Below, piece by piece: positions 7,895-8,909 of a DNA stretch of 8,909 nt (positions within the stretch are counted from its first letter, which is position 1; the number at the start of each line of letters is the position of its first letter). Below the pieces are notes generated by a model. The model was not told where the DNA came from and made no database searches. It saw only the letters and a program-made list of their open reading frames with translations. The DNA is taken from assembly GCA_003554915.1 (NCBI GenBank), contig PWHM01000128.1, positions 1 through 8,909 of the forward strand, written 5' to 3'. The position numbers and the translations under genes are program-made. Source of the stretch: Candidatus Nealsoniibacteriota bacterium (GTDB lineage: Bacteria; Patescibacteriota; Minisyncoccia; Minisyncoccales; PWPS01).

Positions 7895-7903
7895 AACTCG
7901 CTG

Positions 7904-8324
7904 CATTTTCAACAGATAAATAACAGGCTGAAAATTGTCCGGTAATATTGGAAAATACTTTCTTTATACCGATTTTAATAGACAAAGAAGAGATAAATTA
8001 TCATTGCCCTGCAAATTAAAATTTGCCTGCAAAGACAATAAACCCAAATCTGAATACAATTTACCTGTATAGATATTTATAGCCTACACTGTTTTCTTAA
8101 TATTTAATTCAAACTTAGTCTCCTGAAAAAAAATATTTTACAGAGTACTATATAAGCTTCTGGCATTAAAGTTGCTTTCATTTAACATATTATAAAACCT
8201 AATTTGTCGCAAGGCATGGATGGAAGGAAAGTCACAGGCATGCATTTGCTATATTCATGTGCTGAGTGTTAGCAGCAGGATTGTCTAAATATCAATGCAC
8301 TCATTCTATTGGGCCTGATTATTT
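7904..8324. other. AT-rich gene-free spacer
   Basis: No supported gene. Two sampled 60-bp lines (7921-7980 and 8041-8100) are each about 28% G+C, against about 47% and 52% in lines sampled from the two large genes. The only tidy structure is GCAAATT-AA-AATTTGC at 8011-8026, a 7-bp stem with a 2-nt loop. Short frames such as the 18-codon one at 8215 have no ribosome binding site. Some of this stretch may be promoter or upstream activating sequence for the divergent genes, but no specific site is convincing. Confidence 0.6.
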
Positions 8325-8537
8325 GTAAAAATTTTGATCTTTTCAAGGAAAACAGTGGACAGGCATCCCCTGTCACCGTAACCATTCAGGGGATGCCTCA
8401 ATCGGCCAGCAATCACTACCAAGGACCCCCTGAATGGTTACCCCGCACCTATGTTTCTTAAGGAAGGTTGACAGGTTTTGAAAATAAACCCGAGGAGGGC
8501 CAGTCCCTATGCTACATATAGACAGCTGAACTGTTGA
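8325..8537. mobile_element. Element C: diverged, enlarged relative of element B
   Basis: The left arm 8325-8355 aligns without gaps to element B 7783-7813 (24 of 31 identical, ending in AAGGAAAACAG). The right arm 8501-8535 aligns to B 7858-7892 (26 of 35 identical, including CAGTCCC and AACTGTT). The left-side core reads GTGGACAGGCATCC in place of GGGGGCAGGCACC. The middle is about 100 bp longer than in B: it contains a separate inverted repeat (8378-8441) and a second left-arm-like stretch, TTAAGGAAGGTTGACAGG at 8458-8475. Terminal inverted repeats have decayed and no clear target duplication remains, so it looks like an older, rearranged copy. The boundaries are inferred from the alignment to B. 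Confidence 0.6.
8378..8441. repeat. Perfect 15-bp inverted repeat nested in element C
   Basis: GTAACCATTCAGGGG at 8378-8392 is matched by its exact complement CCCCTGAATGGTTAC at 8427-8441, with a 34-nt interval. It overlaps a second perfect 10-bp stem, AGGCATCCCC (8361-8370) with GGGGATGCCT (8389-8398), and a third 6-bp one, GACAGG (8358-8363) with CCTGTC (8369-8374). These stems share bases and cannot all form at once. The insert may be another small element that landed in element C. Confidence 0.7.
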
Positions 8538-8570
8538 GACTTTTTATAGATAATTAATATATAGCATACT

Positions 8571-8594
8571 CACTATGTTTAAATATTCACAGTG
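8571..8594. promoter_or_regulatory. Imperfect dyad, possible operator upstream of the third gene
   Basis: CACTATG (8571-8577) faces CACAGTG (8588-8594) across a 10-bp AT-only centre; the arms pair at 6 of 7 positions. It ends 88 nt before the ATG at 8683. A weak promoter-like pair lies just downstream: TTTCCA 8605-8610, then 18 bp, then TATAAA 8629-8634. Nothing links the dyad to a known regulator. Confidence 0.2.
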
Positions 8595-8670
8595 TCCGCT
8601 ATATTTTCCAGATACCAGAAAGGTTGCGTATAAATAGACTGGTGTTCGGTTTTTTATTTTTGATAATATT

Positions 8671-8678
8671 GGAGGTGA
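8671..8678 (+). promoter_or_regulatory. Ribosome binding site of the third DUF4214 gene
   Basis: GGAGGTGA is a full-length match to the anti-Shine-Dalgarno core, with GGAGG ending 7 nt before the ATG at 8683. It makes the start MRNVLIDLYV secure and shows that the protein begins directly in the DUF4214-type motif with no signal peptide. Confidence 0.85.
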
Positions 8679-8682
8679 GGTT

Positions 8683-8909
8683 ATGAGAAATGTGCTTATA
8701 GACCTTTATGTGGCTACTTTTGGACGGGCACCAGATCCGGACGGCCTGAATTACTGGCTGGGACAATATGAGATACTCAGTCTTCCCGGGGTGGCATCCA
8801 ACATGATGATGTCTCCAGAGGCCCAGGGACGTTTCCCGGGAGGCCTGGACAATGCTGATCTTATTTCGGTTATTTACAACAATCTGTTTGACCGGGAGCC
8901 TGATGCTGA
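8683..8909 (+). CDS. DUF4214-type protein, N-terminal 75 residues only (3' end outside window)
   Basis: ATG at 8683 behind a strong GGAGGTGA ribosome binding site opens a frame that stays open for 75 codons to the window edge. The last three bases read TGA only out of frame; in frame they close an Ala codon (GCT) and leave two bases of the next codon. The translation starts MRNVLIDLYVATFGRAPDPD, then GLNYWLGQYE, and a second half-repeat begins with ISVIYNNLFDREPDA. It parallels residues 10-100 of the minus-strand CAP/SCP protein, but the segment between half-repeats is much shorter. It is divergently oriented to that gene across 1.37 kb. Any downstream cargo domain is outside the window, so the protein's role is unknown. 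Confidence 0.85.
   Translation, partial: MRNVLIDLYVATFGRAPDPDGLNYWLGQYEILSLPGVASNMMMSPEAQGRFPGGLDNADLISVIYNNLFDREPDA

Noticed and set aside
8215..8271. 18-codon frame (MDGRKVTGMHLLYSCAEC) in the AT-rich spacer
   Set aside because: No ribosome binding site and too short to support.
8907..8909. TGA at the last three bases of the window, which might look like a stop for the third gene
   Set aside because: It is out of frame: the reading frame from 8683 ends with codon GCT at 8905-8907 and leaves two bases of the next codon.

Overview
The window holds parts of three genes for large modular proteins that share an N-terminal DUF4214-type module, plus a 1.37 kb gene-free stretch carrying small repeat elements. 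There are no RNA genes, CRISPR arrays, transposase genes or housekeeping genes to place the organism. The proteins are strongly acidic, coding regions are roughly half G+C, and the architecture (DUF4214, CARDB, cadherin-like, PPC, BspA-type repeats, CAP/SCP) suits a Gram-negative, perhaps halophilic or haloalkaliphilic, environmental bacterium. A sulfate-reducing deltaproteobacterium of the Desulfonatronospira/Desulfonatronovibrio kind is my best guess, at low confidence.

Layout: (1) positions 1-5586, plus strand, the 3' part (1861 codons of open frame) of a giant surface or secreted protein whose start lies upstream of the window. (2) 5587-5806, a short convergent spacer with a strong 13-bp hairpin that probably terminates the first gene. 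(3) 5807-7312, minus strand, a complete 501-residue protein with DUF4214, CAP/SCP and SdrD-B-like domains. (4) 7313-8682, an intergenic stretch between divergent genes, AT-rich over much of its length. It contains three small non-coding elements (A 152 bp, B 112 bp, C about 213 bp). Each has terminal inverted repeats or recognisable relics of them, around a related core of the form GGGGACAGGCAC...CCAGTCCCC. Element B is bounded by a perfect 9-bp direct repeat. (5) 8683 to the window end, plus strand, the first 75 codons of a third DUF4214 protein.

How the genes fit together: all three proteins open with the same kind of helical module (motif IYxxLFxRxPDxxGLxYW). The two with visible starts have no classical signal peptide, although the downstream domains of the first two are types normally found outside the cell. 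My reading is a local family of exoproteins with a common N-terminal module and exchangeable C-terminal cargo (adhesive repeats in one, a CAP domain in another). A role for DUF4214 in targeting or surface attachment is inference only.
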